Notes: generated from the sequence alone by a model not told the origin. Positions 22,168 to 33,970 are shown, counted from the stretch's first letter. The stretch is 64,000 nucleotides of DNA from Parasponia andersonii (GCA_002914805.1 JXTB01000134.1:125299-189298); one strand, 5' to 3'. Numbers and translations: made by a program.

Positions 22168-23101
22168 ATGACAAACACCAGAAACACTACCAGAGTCACC
22201 GGAACTAGCCAAAACCAACCCCAGAGCATTGCTGTTGCACAGGCAGACCCTGCTCAGGATCAGCCTATCATGACCGCATCAAAAAACCTTGCTCAAAGAC
22301 AGGATCGCATGGAGGAGACACTGGTGAACCTTCAGCAAATCACTAACCAGATCAATGACACCCTATAACGACTTGCTGAAGGGCAGATGGTGACCCCACC
22401 ATAGCACGAATGTCCCAAAGAACATCCTGCTCAACTACGTGAGAAAGGAATACAGATTCTAGAGACAAGCAGACGCGACCAATCAAGAACCCAGCAAGAG
22501 CGTCATGAAGATCGCATCTCTAAAGGAAAAGGCAAAGTCGCAAACTTGCCTCCAGAATCTGGTATAGAGATTTCAAGTTCTAATTGTGATCGTGGACAAC
22601 CTTCTCGCAAATCCACTGATAATCAAGATCGCTTGAGTAGCGAATGAAAATGACCATCGAGAAGGGTCTTCAAAAGAATCAGCAGAGAGTCAAGACAAGA
22701 TCCTGCAGACCTAAGACAATACTTAGAGTGGCGACGTAGCAATGAACGATCCGTATCGCATCATAACGACCAAAGCCGATCTCGTCGCACTATTTCGCTG
22801 GATTCCTCTCACAGATCACAAAAGACTCTATCTGACCAACCCGCCATACATCAAGATAACGATCAAAGGCCGCCCTTACCGCCAGCAAGAGATAATGCTC
22901 TCCCTCCGAACGTCGATGTTCACAATTTAAGAATCGCATTAGACACACTTGCTGGTTGGGATGATGAGCTCACTGATGGGTATCGTCAATCACCATTCAG
23001 CGACAAAGTTTGAGCTGCTACCCTACCTACTGGATTCAGACTTCCCACCATAAACACTTTTGATGGGAAAACTGATCCACAGGACCATATGGATCACTTC
23101 A
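22168..23101 (+). pseudogene. gag of the middle Tat element (broken, runs into a gap)
   Basis: ATG at 22168 opens a polar, Gln/Thr/Asn-rich N-terminus (MTNTRNTTRV) that stops at 22366-22368. Reading past stops, the same protein continues with a Glu/Arg/Gln-rich stretch, then LPTGFRLPTINTFDGKTDP and QDHMDHF at 23019-23100, the start of the retrotransposon gag domain (structural capsid-like protein). The rest of the domain is hidden by Ns. Several stops look like CGA, CAG or TGG codons changed by one transition. Confidence 0.75.
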
Positions 23102-23656
23102 NNNNNNNNNNNNNNNNNNNNNNNNNNNNNNNNNNNNNNNNNNNNNNNNNNNNNNNNNNNNNNNNNNNNNNNNNNNNNNNNNNNNNNNNNNNNNNNNNNN
23201 NNNNNNNNNNNNNNNNNNNNNNNNNNNNNNNNNNNNNNNNNNNNNNNNNNNNNNNNNNNNNNNNNNNNNNNNNNNNNNNNNNNNNNNNNNNNNNNNNNNN
23301 NNNNNNNNNNNNNNNNNNNNNNNNNNNNNNNNNNNNNNNNNNNNNNNNNNNNNNNNNNNNNNNNNNNNNNNNNNNNNNNNNNNNNNNNNNNNNNNNNNNN
23401 NNNNNNNNNNNNNNNNNNNNNNNNNNNNNNNNNNNNNNNNNNNNNNNNNNNNNNNNNNNNNNNNNNNNNNNNNNNNNNNNNNNNNNNNNNNNNNNNNNNN
23501 NNNNNNNNNNNNNNNNNNNNNNNNNNNNNNNNNNNNNNNNNNNNNNNNNNNNNNNNNNNNNNNNNNNNNNNNNNNNNNNNNNNNNNNNNNNNNNNNNNNN
23601 NNNNNNNNNNNNNNNNNNNNNNNNNNNNNNNNNNNNNNNNNNNNNNNNNNNNNNNN
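23102..23656. other. Assembly gap (555 N)
   Basis: 555 undetermined bases fall in the gag domain of the middle Tat element. Any open frame through this stretch is meaningless. A single N is also present at 42891. Confidence 1.
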
Positions 23657-25855
23657 AACCAACAGTGACCTCCAGAAATTCAACGCGAAGTCCGAACTAT
23701 CTTTGGAGGACCGCATGTTGGCGGAGATTCGAAAAGGGCTCAAGACAGGTATGCACAAGAAACTCGACAATAGCCATTAACTAACGTCATACATCTTGAG
23801 CAGTGACCACGCAAGCTTCAATGAGTACCGGACATCGACATTACCTTCACAGAATAGGACGCAAGGGAAGTCCATTATCCGTATAATGACGCATTGGTCA
23901 TAAAAATTAATTGTGGAAGCACACAGTTGTGGCGAGTATTGGTTGATAACGGGAGTACTATAGACAACCTGTACTACGACGCCTTTAAGAAGATGGATTT
24001 GAATGTGAGCGACTTGAAGCCTACCGTCACTCCACTCTATGGTTTCACTGGTGACAGCCTGATGCCTATGGACATGATTGAATTAATGGTCAACGTTGGA
24101 ACCTATCCTAGGATTACAATGATAATGACCCAATTTTTGGTGGTAGATTACCCTTCTGCATTCAATGCTGTGCTGGGAAGACCGACACTGAGGGAACTTC
24201 GAGCCGTCACTTCAATCTACCATCTTACTATGAAATTCCTGACCCAACACGGGGTAGGCGAGGTACGAGGAAACCAATATGATACGTGGACTTATTATAA
24301 CAACTTATTGAAACTCACAGCAAAGGATGCGACGTCTCACACAATGATAGTCCAGCTGCCAGAGGAAACGTCAGTTGAAGCATCGAGCAAAGTGTCAGTC
24401 GATGCTTCAGTTCAGTCGTCAGACAAAGCATCAGTCGAAGCTTCAGTTGAGTCGTCAGACAAAGCGTCAGTCGAACCCTCAGTTAAAGCGTCAATCGATA
24501 TGACTAGTGAAGACTTCAATCCTCGAGAAATAGACGAAGAGGTCAGAACTGGACCTATTGAAGATCTGAAGGACTTATCATTCGACATGTTTTCCAAGAT
24601 TTTAAAGATTGGAACGGAGATTCAAGAGTCTGTGCGAGCATCGTTGGTCACTTTTCTAAAATCTAACTTGGATGTCTTCGCGTGACGACATTCGAACATG
24701 GTAGGGATTGATTCGAGGATCATATGCCACCGTCTTAACATAGATCCGACAAAGAAGCTTGTACGACAGAAAATAAGAGCTATGAATCCAGAGCACTATG
24801 TCGCGTTAAAAGAAGAGGTGGAGAAGCTGCTCGAAATTGGATTTATAAGAGAATCTTTTTACCTTGACTGGCTTGCGAACCCGGTTTTGGTGAAGAAACC
24901 CAATGGGAAGTGGAGAACGTGTATCGATTTCACTGATCTCAACAAAGCATGCCCGAAGGATAGCTTCCCTCTTCCGAGAATCGACGTGCTTGTAGATGCG
25001 ACATCGGGGCATGAACTCTTAAGTTTTATGGACGCATATTCTGGATATAATCAAATGCCCATGTACGAGCCAGATGAGGAGCATACCTCGTTCATCACAG
25101 ATCGAGGATTATACTGCTATAAAAAGATGCCCTTTGGACTTGTCAACGCAGGAGCGACCTACCAACATCTTGTCAATATGATGTTTGCAAAACAAATTGG
25201 TAAGACAATGGAGGTATACGTCGACGACATGTTGGTGAAGTCGAAGAAAGCCGAAGATCACATCAAGCTCCTTGATGAGATGTTCAAAATTCTCCGGAAA
25301 TATCAAATGAAGTTGAATCCCCAGAAGTGTGCGTTTGGGGTAGGATCTGGAAAATTTTTGGGTTTTATAGTCAATCAGCGAGGTATTGAAGTGAACCCTT
25401 AGAAGATACAAGCGTAGATTGATATGCAATCTCCTCGTAAACCCAAGGATGTGCAGAGCCTAGTAGGAAGAGTAGCTGCACTGAGTCGGTTTGTATCCAG
25501 ATCAACCGATAAATACCAACCATTCTTTGAAGTATTGAAAGGATCAAAGAGGTTCGAATGGACGAAAGAATACGAGCAAGCATTCCAAGAGTTAAAAAAG
25601 CACTTGGGTTCTCCTCCACTCTTGTCGAAGCCAAACCCAGGAGAAGAATTATGCTTATATCTCGCTGTTTCCAAATATGCGACGAGTGCTGCATTAATTC
25701 ACGAGGAGGAAAATATACAGTGACCTGTCTATTATGTAAGTAAAAGATTACTTGATGTTGAAACTAGGTATCCAGAGATGGAAAAATTGGCGCTAGCACT
25801 CGTCATCGCATCAAGAAAGCTTCGACCTTACTTTCATGCTCACCTATGCAAGGAC
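23657..25855 (+). pseudogene. pol of the middle Tat element: protease, reverse transcriptase, start of RNase H
   Basis: After the gap comes a gag-end motif (IFGGPHVGGDS), then protease with VLVDNGSTID at about 23938-23967 (Asn where many families have Thr) and VLGRPTL. A linker with 36-bp repeats follows, then reverse transcriptase at 24698-25390 with KPNGKWRTCIDFTDLN, KMPFGLVNAGATYQ, the catalytic EVYVDDMLVKS at 25210-25242 and KLNPQKCAFGV. The RNase H start reads LCLYLAVSKYATSAALI (25650-25700) and stops making sense after about 25850. Breaks: TGA for Trp at 24683-24685, TAG at 25400-25402 and 25415-25417, and TGA at 25721-25723. The YVDD active site is intact but the product could not be made. 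No integrase is present. Confidence 0.88.
24395..24505 (+). repeat. 36-bp in-frame repeat in the protease-RT linker
   Basis: Units start at 24395, 24431 and 24467 (exactly 36 bp). Each encodes about SVEASVESSDKA with small changes, and a partial unit precedes the array. This makes a 12-residue Ser/Ala/Val-rich repeat between protease and RT. Confidence 0.85.
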
Positions 25856-25991
25856 TATTTTGCCTGACCTCTGTTATCTCTACTTCGGGTTCTGGCTCAA
25901 GGTAGTCTTCGAGGTTTATGGAGCTAACACTGGAGTTCTCAGATTCTCCAGAAAATGCATTCCCTTCCCTAAAATCCTCACTACTAGACAT
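25856..25991 (-). pseudogene. Start of an antisense accessory gene in the middle Tat element (truncated)
   Basis: On the minus strand an ATG at 25991 directly follows TTTTCAG, a good acceptor. It opens MSSSEDFREGNAF, then a Glu/Ser-rich N-terminus to about EITEV, where the pol deletion junction is reached; beyond it the frame runs antisense through RNase H and stops at about 25803. The upstream minus-strand DNA (26560-25992) looks like a leader with an intron: a donor GTTAGTTC at about 26383-26376, and an acceptor at the ATG. The protein start is unlike the left and right copies (MASNQ...), so it is another family of antisense gene. Function unknown. Confidence 0.5.
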
Positions 25992-26940
25992 CTGAAAAGA
26001 AATACGGATGGGTTTAGTCCTATGCAAGCATCAAGAATTTTTCACTATGTGCTAGTAAATTTTGGGGGTTCACCCTAGGATTGTATTAATAAGCAAGCTC
26101 ATCGAATTTTTTCTAATTGGTCTACAGATTCATAAAAATTGCTCGAGCAGTTCGTCAAAAAATAAATAAATAGAGTATCAGACCCTAGAAACTCTTTTCA
26201 CGAGTTTATCTTTGACCATTATCTAGTAAGAGTCTATTCTATGAACCGGTAAAGGGGGATCTGAAAAATTCCCATTCAGTTCGTCTGAATATGGGATGTG
26301 TTTCTATTCCTAGAAATTAAAACTGTAACTTTTTCCGAGAATAGATGAAGAACAATAGGAGAGAAGGAATGAACTAACCTTTCTTCGAAAGCGGAGGGAT
26401 TGAGATATGGTCTGAACTCTGTCGGAGAAGATACTGGAATAGTGCGAGCTGAAGAACGAAACGGCGCTGTAGGGTTTGCTCTGAAATACTTCGGGATTTT
26501 AGAAAGATAGAAAACGAGAGTCTATAATGAAGAAGCAGAAGCGGATTGATTTCTGATATTTATTCCTCGAGCATCGCTGAATCACAGCCGTAGATCAAGG
26601 TATTTGATTTTCAGATCTAAAGGCCGAAGTTCACGTGGGATTTGATTTTTTCTAAGTTAAATCAGTATCTTTCGAAATTTGAAATGATTCGATTTAGAGA
26701 TGACAGTTGGCATCATCGATATCCTCGAGTCTCCTAGAGTTCTGTTATTTTTCTTAGAAAATGCGACACATTTTTATCTGTCAGAAAAAGGTGCGCATGA
26801 TCTTGAGAAAGGTGAGATTTGAGATCTGGCGACTCTTCGACTCTTCAAGGATCTCAAGTCTAGGTCGTGACGTCGCATTTTTTAAGTTCGCACTCACTTA
26901 CATTAAAAGGAAGCTCCATTTTGTCCTAAAGAACTAATAG
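25992..26940. other. Spacer of the middle Tat element with putative antisense leader
   Basis: No coding was recognised on the plus strand. On the minus strand 26560-25992 reads as a leader with one intron (see the antisense fragment). TGACGTC lies at about 26868-26874, upstream of that leader. Confidence 0.4.
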
Positions 26941-26954
26941 AGCTGGGGGGCAAT
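26941..26954 (+). other. Polypurine tract of the middle Tat element
   Basis: AGCTGGGGGGCAAT lies immediately before the 3' LTR start TGTTGTGCGG, the expected place for the plus-strand primer. Confidence 0.85.
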
Positions 26955-27648
26955 TGTTGTGCGGTCTAAAATCCTATGTCAGGTCGCATAAGTAAGATTA
27001 AGTGTGACCTCATCCGAAAGGGTTGCGTGTGACCTTCACCGCATAAGTTGCATGCAACCTCCACCGCATAAGTTACGAGCGACCTCATCCGAAAGGGTTA
27101 CATGTGACCTCCACCGCATGAGTTACGTGCGACCTCCTCCGAATAGGTTATGTGCGACCCGAAAGAAAAGGAGACTAGTCTCTGCTTCGTCAAACGGGTA
27201 ACCTATAAGGAAGGGGAAACAAAAGTTTCTCTTTCAAGTTCAACCAGTTACCCAATTTAAGTGATTAAGCAATTATATTGTTACTCAAATTGTATTACCC
27301 GATTGTATAGTTACTCATTCTCACAATTAGGAACATTGAGTTACCCTCATTTATATAAAGGGAGCTCAATATTTCGGTGAAGGGATATAGAGGGATTTTT
27401 TCCAAATCTAGAGAAGCTAAGGAATTCTTAAGACTGTTTTCTTCTTCTTTCCAGATAACACATTGTGATTTTGAGTTCTTGTAATTCTCCAGAAAATAGT
27501 GAAAAATAGTTGACATAAGCTCATCTTTTTCGGGGCTGAACTATTATAAAATCTTTGTTTCTTTATTTGCTTTGATTAATAACCCTATTCACATAAGCCA
27601 CATCTCGTAATTTTTTCTAATTTATTGTTGACAAAACCTCCATCAATA
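26955..27648 (+). repeat. 3' LTR of the middle Tat element
   Basis: 694 bp, TGTTGTGCGG to ATCAATA, matching 21386-22105 with scattered substitutions and fewer internal minisatellite units. TATATAAAG is at 27352-27360. Confidence 0.9.
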
Positions 27649-27855
27649 CTTAGTGTACAAGAATATTTTAAACTTAGGTACCAAGTTTTGACCATTTTTC
27701 TGCCTATTTTATAGGACTTTTGGGGGTCTTGTAACCTGAAATGATTCCTTGATCCATATTTCTCTTTAGCTTTCTCTCTCTTTTCCTTTCGTGCTCTCTT
27801 TCTTTCTCTAGTCCACGAGCTTTTGCACATTGTTTCTCTTGTCCGAAACCCACTC

Positions 27856-27910
<55 letters not shown>

Positions 27911-28428
27911 CCCCCCCCCCCCCTCCCCCCCCCCCCCCCCCCCCCCTCTCCCCCTCCCCAACCCCCCCCCCCCCCCCCCCCCCCCCCGGGATCTATGTCT
28001 TGTTGCTTTTCACAAAACTCCATTTTTAATTCTTCCATATAATCTCTTCGTCGTTATTGTTATCCTCGGATCAATCTCTACCGAACCATATTGGTTCAAC
28101 CATTACATTACAACAACATCTTTTGCTCTTTTGACCAAGTCTTACGGTAAGATCTCTTTGCCATAATATATATAAACTCGATCAGTTCCGCTAAAACCGT
28201 AACTCATTTATACCATCGTCTTTCATCTCTTTCCTCAAATTCCACCATCAAAATCACCATATTACCTCTCATGCACTCATGCACACATTCCCTTCTCAAT
28301 TTTCATTATCCTCTCCTCACCACCTTTATAAACTTGGTCGCCAAGTTTAGCTGTCTCATCACATATGTGTATATACATATGTATTATCATTATTCTTACT
28401 ATTATACTCAAAAAATTGTGATATTGAG
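27649..28428. other. Gene-free stretch flanking the poly-C tract
   Basis: A pyrimidine-rich patch (about 27760-27815) precedes the C tract. No gene was recognised. Confidence 0.5.
27857..27987. repeat. Poly-C tract (poly-G on the minus strand), 131 bp
   Basis: Nearly pure C, broken only by a few single T, a short TCT cluster near 27947 and AA near 27960, ending in GGG. It is strongly out of character with the AT-rich surroundings. Polyproline or polyglycine frames across it are artefacts of composition. Confidence 0.95.
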
Positions 28429-30238
28429 CTACTAACTATAACTTCATGCTTGATTTATAGTATAAGTTTCAAGGTGTTGTGCTCTTATCACAATTTCTCA
28501 CTATATTTATTATATCTTTAGTTAACATTGATCTTATTTATACTTTAGGATAAAATCACTTTTATATCTTGTCTTTTGATGGAAAATTAGTCTTTTTGTC
28601 CTCTAAGATTTGCTATTTATATCTTTATTTTTGACTTTGTATTCAAGTGCCCTATAGATAGCACATTTGTTCTTCTTTTGCTCCCTCACTTTTTAAGTTA
28701 ATATTTATGTACCTCTATAATAGTAAAGTTATTTTTCTTTTGCTCTTTCACTTTTGACTTAGTATTCAAATGCCTCCTAAAATGATAAAATTGTTATTCT
28801 TTTACCCCCTCAACTCTAATACCGTTAGAAAATTGTTAATAGACAATAGCACAATAATCATTTACTTTTTAAATAGCTAATAAATATCTTTTAATATTTT
28901 TTATATTAGGCATTTTCGAAAGACTTTCTAGAAAGTAAAATGACTACTTTTCATGAAAAATAGTCATTTCATTTTTTCATTCATGAAATAAAATAAGATG
29001 GCAAATTCATGAAATGACTATTTGCCCTCTTATTTTCATATTTTTATGAAATGAAATGACTATTTTTTATAAAAAAATAAGAGGGCGAACTCATGAAAAT
29101 AGAAAAAAAAATAAGAAGGTAAATAATTATATCATTTTCTAGAAAGTCTTTTGAATGTGAAAATATGTAGCTTTTTTTTAACATAACTTCTAAAACTATT
29201 TTGACACTAATAAATTAATAAAAAATTATTCTATTTTTTTGTCTATTTTTTGTTTTACGTATACATATATAACCATTAAAAAAGTTATTTTTCTTTTACC
29301 TCTTTTCATTTATTTTATTTATTTAATCATAAAAACTAACTCTTTGGAAATGTTTAATATAAAAAGATAATAAACGATATTTATTAGCTATTTAAAAAAT
29401 AGAATAATTATTTGATTACTATCCATTAACAATTTTCTAACTATATTAGAGTTAAGAGGGTAAAAGAATAACAACTTTACTATTTTAGGAGACATTTGAA
29501 TACTAATTCAAAAGTGAGGGGGCAAAAGAAGAATAATGTTACCATTTTAGAAGTACTTGAATATTATGTCAAAAGTGGAGATAAAGGAAGAAACAATTTA
29601 CCATCTATTGGGCACTTGAATACAAAGTCAAAAGTGAGAGGCAAATTCATACCAATAATAAATATCAGAGAGCAAAATGACTTATTTTCCTATTTTGATA
29701 CTTTCTTCAATTTGTATATTCTGTTATGGTTATTATCAACATTGACTTTTAGATTTAAAATATGTTATAAATTTATATCCTTACATCAATTTAGAGTAGT
29801 TAATTTACTAAAACATCATTTAAAAAATTGAAAATAAACCATATAAAAATTTATCTGAGAATAAGTTTATTAAATCATCAGATGATAATTTACTTATTCT
29901 AAATTGGTTTCATTTTATAAATTTGTACAAGATTTCAAATCTAAAAGTTAATATTGATAATAACTATAGTAGAAGATACAAATTAAACAAAATATCAAAA
30001 TACGAGGTATAAAAAATGATATTATCTATTATACTTTTTCTCTTTACATTCCTACAATTATTTCTATCATTTAAATTTTAGTTGGTATTGATACTTTTTT
30101 TTTCTATTATTATGATATGTGGGATGATTTAACCACCTATGTTAGTTAACTATCTACTAGTCCAATTATTTTGCACTTCATTTGTCGACAGTTATGACTT
30201 ATATTCAGGACGGTCATACCAACTATAGTTTCCACTAA
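28429..30238. mobile_element. Foldback element, copy 1 of a tandem pair
   Basis: A 1810-bp unit, repeated at 30239. Inside, about 28560-28905 and 29375-29700 are inverted repeats of each other (for example TTAATAGACAATAGCA... against its reverse near 29420, and TTTTGACTTTGTATTCAAG against its reverse near 29612). A second hairpin is formed by about 29700-29840 and 29875-30000. A small inner palindrome carries CTTTCTAGAAAG at both sides of 28918-29158. No protein is encoded. I could not define clean ends or a target duplication. Confidence 0.75.
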
Positions 30239-32085
30239 CTACTAACTATAACTTCATGCTTGATTTATAGTATAAGTTTCAGGGTGTTCTCTTATCACAA
30301 TTTCTCACTATATTTATTATATCTTTAGTTAACATTGATCTTATTTATACTTTAGGATAAAATTACTTTTATATCTTGTATTTTGATGGAAAATTAGTCT
30401 TTTTGTCCCCTAAGATTTGTCATCAGTATAAATTTATCTCTTTACTTTTGACTTTGTATTCAAGTACCACATAGATAGCACATTTGTTCTTCTGTTGTTC
30501 CCTCACTTTTTGAGTTAATATTTATGTACCCCTACAATAATAAAGTTGTTTTTCTTCTGCTCTATCACTTCTGACCTAGTATTCAAATGCCTCCTAAAAT
30601 GATAAATTTGTTATTCTTTTCCCCCCCAATTCTAACCCGTTAAAAAATTGTTAATAGACAATAGCAAAATAATCATTTACTTTTTAAATAGCTAATAAAT
30701 ATCTTTTAATATTTTTCATATTAGGCATTTTCAAAAGACTTTCTAGAAAGTAAAATGACTATTTATTCTCTTACTTTTCATGAAAAATAGTCATTTCATT
30801 TTTTTCATTCATGAAATTAAATAAGATGGAAAATTCATGAAATGACTATTTGCCCTCTTATTTTCATATTTTCATGAAATGAAATGTCTATTTTTCATTA
30901 AAAAAAAAATAAGAGGGCAAATTCATGAAAATAGGAAAAATAAGAGGATAAATAGTTATATCATTTTCTAGAAAGTCTTTTGAATGTGAAAATATGTAGC
31001 CTTTTTTTAACATAAATTCTAAAACTATTTTGACACTAATAAATTAATACAAAAATTATTATATTTTTTTTCTATTTTTTGTTTTACATATAAATATATA
31101 ACCATTAAAAAAGTTATTTTGCTTTTACCTCTTTTCGTTTATTTTATTTATTTAATCATGAAAACTACCTCTTTGGAAATATTTAATATAAAAAAAGATA
31201 TTTATTAGCTATTTAAAAAATAGAATAAATATTTGATTATTGTCCATTAATAATTTTCTAATGATGTTAGAGTTGAGAGGGTAAAAGAATAACAACTTTA
31301 TCATTTTAGGAGATATTTGAATACTAAGTCAAAAGTGAGGAGGTAAAAGAAGAATAACTTTACTATTTTAGAAGTACTTGAATATTAAGTTAAAAGTGGG
31401 GGTAAAAGAAGAAAAAATTTGCCATCTATGGGGCACTTGAATATAAAGTCAAAAATGAAGAGGTAAATTCATACTAATGGTAAATGTCAGGGAGCAAAAT
31501 AACTAATTTTCCTATTTTGATACTTTCTTCAATTTGTATCTTCTGTTATGGTTATTGTCAACATTGACTCTTAGATTTAAAATATATTATAAATTCATAT
31601 CCTTACACCAATTTAGAATAGTTAATTTACTAAAACATCATTTAAAAAATTGAAAATAAATCATATAAAAATTTATCTGAGAATAAGTTTATTAAATCAT
31701 CATGGTAATTTACTTATTCTAAATTAGTTTTATTATATAAATTTGTACAAGATTTCAAATCTAAAAATTAATATTGATAATAACCATAGCAGAAGGTACA
31801 AATTACAAAAAAATCAAAATACGAGGTATAAAAAATGATATTATCTATTATACTTTTTCTCTTTACATTCCTACAATTATTTCTATCATTTAAATTTTAG
31901 TTGGTATTGATACTTATTTTTTTTTTCTATTATTATGATATGTGGGATGATTTAACCATCTATGTTAGTTAACTATCTACTAGCCCATATGTTAGTTAAC
32001 TATCTACTAGCCCAATTATTCTGTACTTCATTAGTTGGCAGCTATGACTTATATTCAGGACGATCAAACTAACTATGGTTGCCAC
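30239..32085. mobile_element. Foldback element, copy 2 of a tandem pair
   Basis: A direct repeat of 28429-30238 with many small differences, sharing start (CTACTAACTATAACTTCATG) and end (AGGACG, then AACTA). It carries a private 26-bp tandem duplication of TATGTTAGTTAACTATCTAC near 31960-32010. It has the same internal inverted repeats as copy 1. Confidence 0.75.
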
Positions 32086-32158
32086 TGACTATTGACTAAT
32101 TTACTGGAAGTGACGTTTAACTTCATGGCTGTCCATTTCTTTTTTATTTATTTATTAT

Positions 32159-32589
32159 GGCCTTGTTTGCTATATGAGACTAGGATTGGGATTGAGATTA
32201 TTTATTTTATACCCATGTTTAATGCCAACTTGGGATTAGGATAAATAATTCACAATTTCAAAATAGTCTCATATGAGTGTGAGATAATTTATCTCATCTA
32301 AAAGTGTGAGATTATTAATCCCACACTTAAAAGTGGTGGGACCCATATATATTTCAAATTTTTACACTAGTGGATCCCACATTATAAATATTTTTTAATA
32401 TTTAAACTAATATAAAATAAATTTCTTATATATTCTAATAAAAAATGGGTCTCACACTATAATAATAATTCTAATCTAATCCAAAACTACACCAAACATG
32501 AAATAGTTTTAAATTTATCTAATCTAATCCATTACAATCTAATCCAATGCTATAATCAAACCTTAGTCTCATATACCAAACAAACCAAT
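32159..32589. mobile_element. MITE with imperfect terminal inverted repeats
   Basis: The left end GGCCTTGTTTGCTATATGAG is mirrored by the right end, whose reverse complement reads TTGGTTTGTTTGGTATATGA; both continue with GACTA and GATT-rich inner parts. About 430 bp, non-coding. The flanks both contain TAT, which is too little to fix the superfamily. Confidence 0.7.
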
Positions 32590-32699
32590 ATGCAAGACAA
32601 GGTATTGTTCTCATTTTGTTCAAATTAAAAAAAGGTCATCACTAATTAATCAATAGTACAAATCCCAACTTGTATCACTATGCTAGCTCTATGAGTCTA

Positions 32700-32738
<39 letters not shown>

Positions 32739-32893
32739 CTTTACTGCTTGATCAATATATTCTTATCTATAATAAAAAAAAGTTGTCACTATTCTTTTCA
32801 ATAAAAATAAGTTGTTCACTGTTGTTATTTGATGGGTGAAATGAAATAAAATGGAAAAGATTATGGCTTTCATACGTTGTTTGCTTGATCTTA

Positions 32894-32934
<41 letters not shown>

Positions 32935-33970
32935 TATATAGCTATTCTTATCACCAATCCCTATTGGTTTTTTTCATTTTCCCTGTAATTGTCTCTCTTA
33001 AATCTAGTACACCTATTAGTTAGCTTTTCCTCACTCCATTATCTTTCTTAACTTTCTCTCTTTTATTACTACCATTACTATTCTCAAATAGGACCTCATT
33101 AATCTTACAAAGACCTCATTTTTTATATAATTCTATTCTCAAATAGGACCTCATTGATCTTACAAAGACCTCATTTTTTACATACTTCTAGTAGAAATCT
33201 ATTAACTTTTATTAACGATATGTTATGTTCTAAAAATATTTATGTATTTACTTCTCTAAAATATGAGTCAATTTGAAAATTTTACTTTCTTTAAAAGTCT
33301 AGAGATAGTTGGTGTTAATTTATGAATATAATGTAGAATTGTACGTGCATGTACTACGAATAAAAACTCATAGAAAGATACCAATGCAGTGAAAACTAGT
33401 ATACTAAGAATTTACAAAATAAATTGAAATATGTAAATTAGGCTCCCACATGTGGTCAAAATATCTATGTATACAATTCCAAAATTGGGCCTCTACTATA
33501 GCTTACAAGCTTATTTACTCATCTACTTCTTTACCTGCAACACAAGATCATGAACCACAGCTTAGTAAGTAAAATAATGCACGTAGTATTACTTAATGAA
33601 AATGTACTCATGTGCATGATTATGCACTTTCAAAACTTTTCTTATAAAAACTATTTTATGAGCCCTCTATCTTAGAGCATATTATTCAGTCCAACCATTG
33701 CTTGTAAAGTTCCTGAAAATAATATACGGTATCCCATGGCCTCTCCTCTGGATAGCCATCACCACAGCAAGGCTTATTATTCAACTTTATTCCCTCATTA
33801 TCCCATTAAGCTTAAAAATTAAGGCATCTCTTCACTGCAGTGTTATCATCATCTCATAAATAGAGGAGGTTCAGTGTGGTTCCCTGTCTTACCTTGCCAT
33901 GTCATAACTCCGTAGGTTGAGCTTAAGATGTAAAGTGACCCTTCACCAACTTAACTTGTGATGAGACATT
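32590..33970. other. Repeat-rich non-coding DNA outside the nested block
   Basis: Includes TA runs at about 32699-32736 and 32896-32931 and a 55-bp tandem duplication at 33080-33189 (both copies carry CTCAAATAGGACCTCATT). 33430-33970 resembles an old LTR: it shares AGTAAGTAAA, preceded by AGCTTAGT/GCTCAGT, with 41754-41765, and its continuation appears to be 52884 onwards. No gene was recognised. Confidence 0.5.

Larger units (their letters stand above)
21386..27648 (+). mobile_element. Tat-lineage Ty3/gypsy element with both LTRs, internally deleted
   Basis: LTRs 21386-22105 and 26955-27648 begin TGTTGTGC and end CAACA/CAATA. The flanks CTTGG (21381-21385) and CTTAG (27649-27653) form a 5-bp target duplication with one transition. 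Order inside: primer-binding site, gag, a 555-base assembly gap, protease, reverse transcriptase, start of RNase H, then a deletion junction near 25850 into the start of an antisense gene, spacer, polypurine tract. The integrase and most of RNase H are missing. Lineage is from RT and protease motifs typical of Tat/Retand elements. Confidence 0.88.

Noticed and set aside
23060..23784. Long open frames of about 200 codons in both strands
   Set aside because: They run through 555 N; only the edges are sequence, and only the gag and gag-end readings make sense.
27808..28042. Polyproline and polyglycine open frames across the C tract
   Set aside because: They follow only from the homopolymer and appear in several frames at once.
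28918..29158. CTTTCTAGAAAG motifs as heat-shock elements
   Set aside because: They lie symmetrically in the hairpin of the foldback elements and are explained by the inverted repeat.
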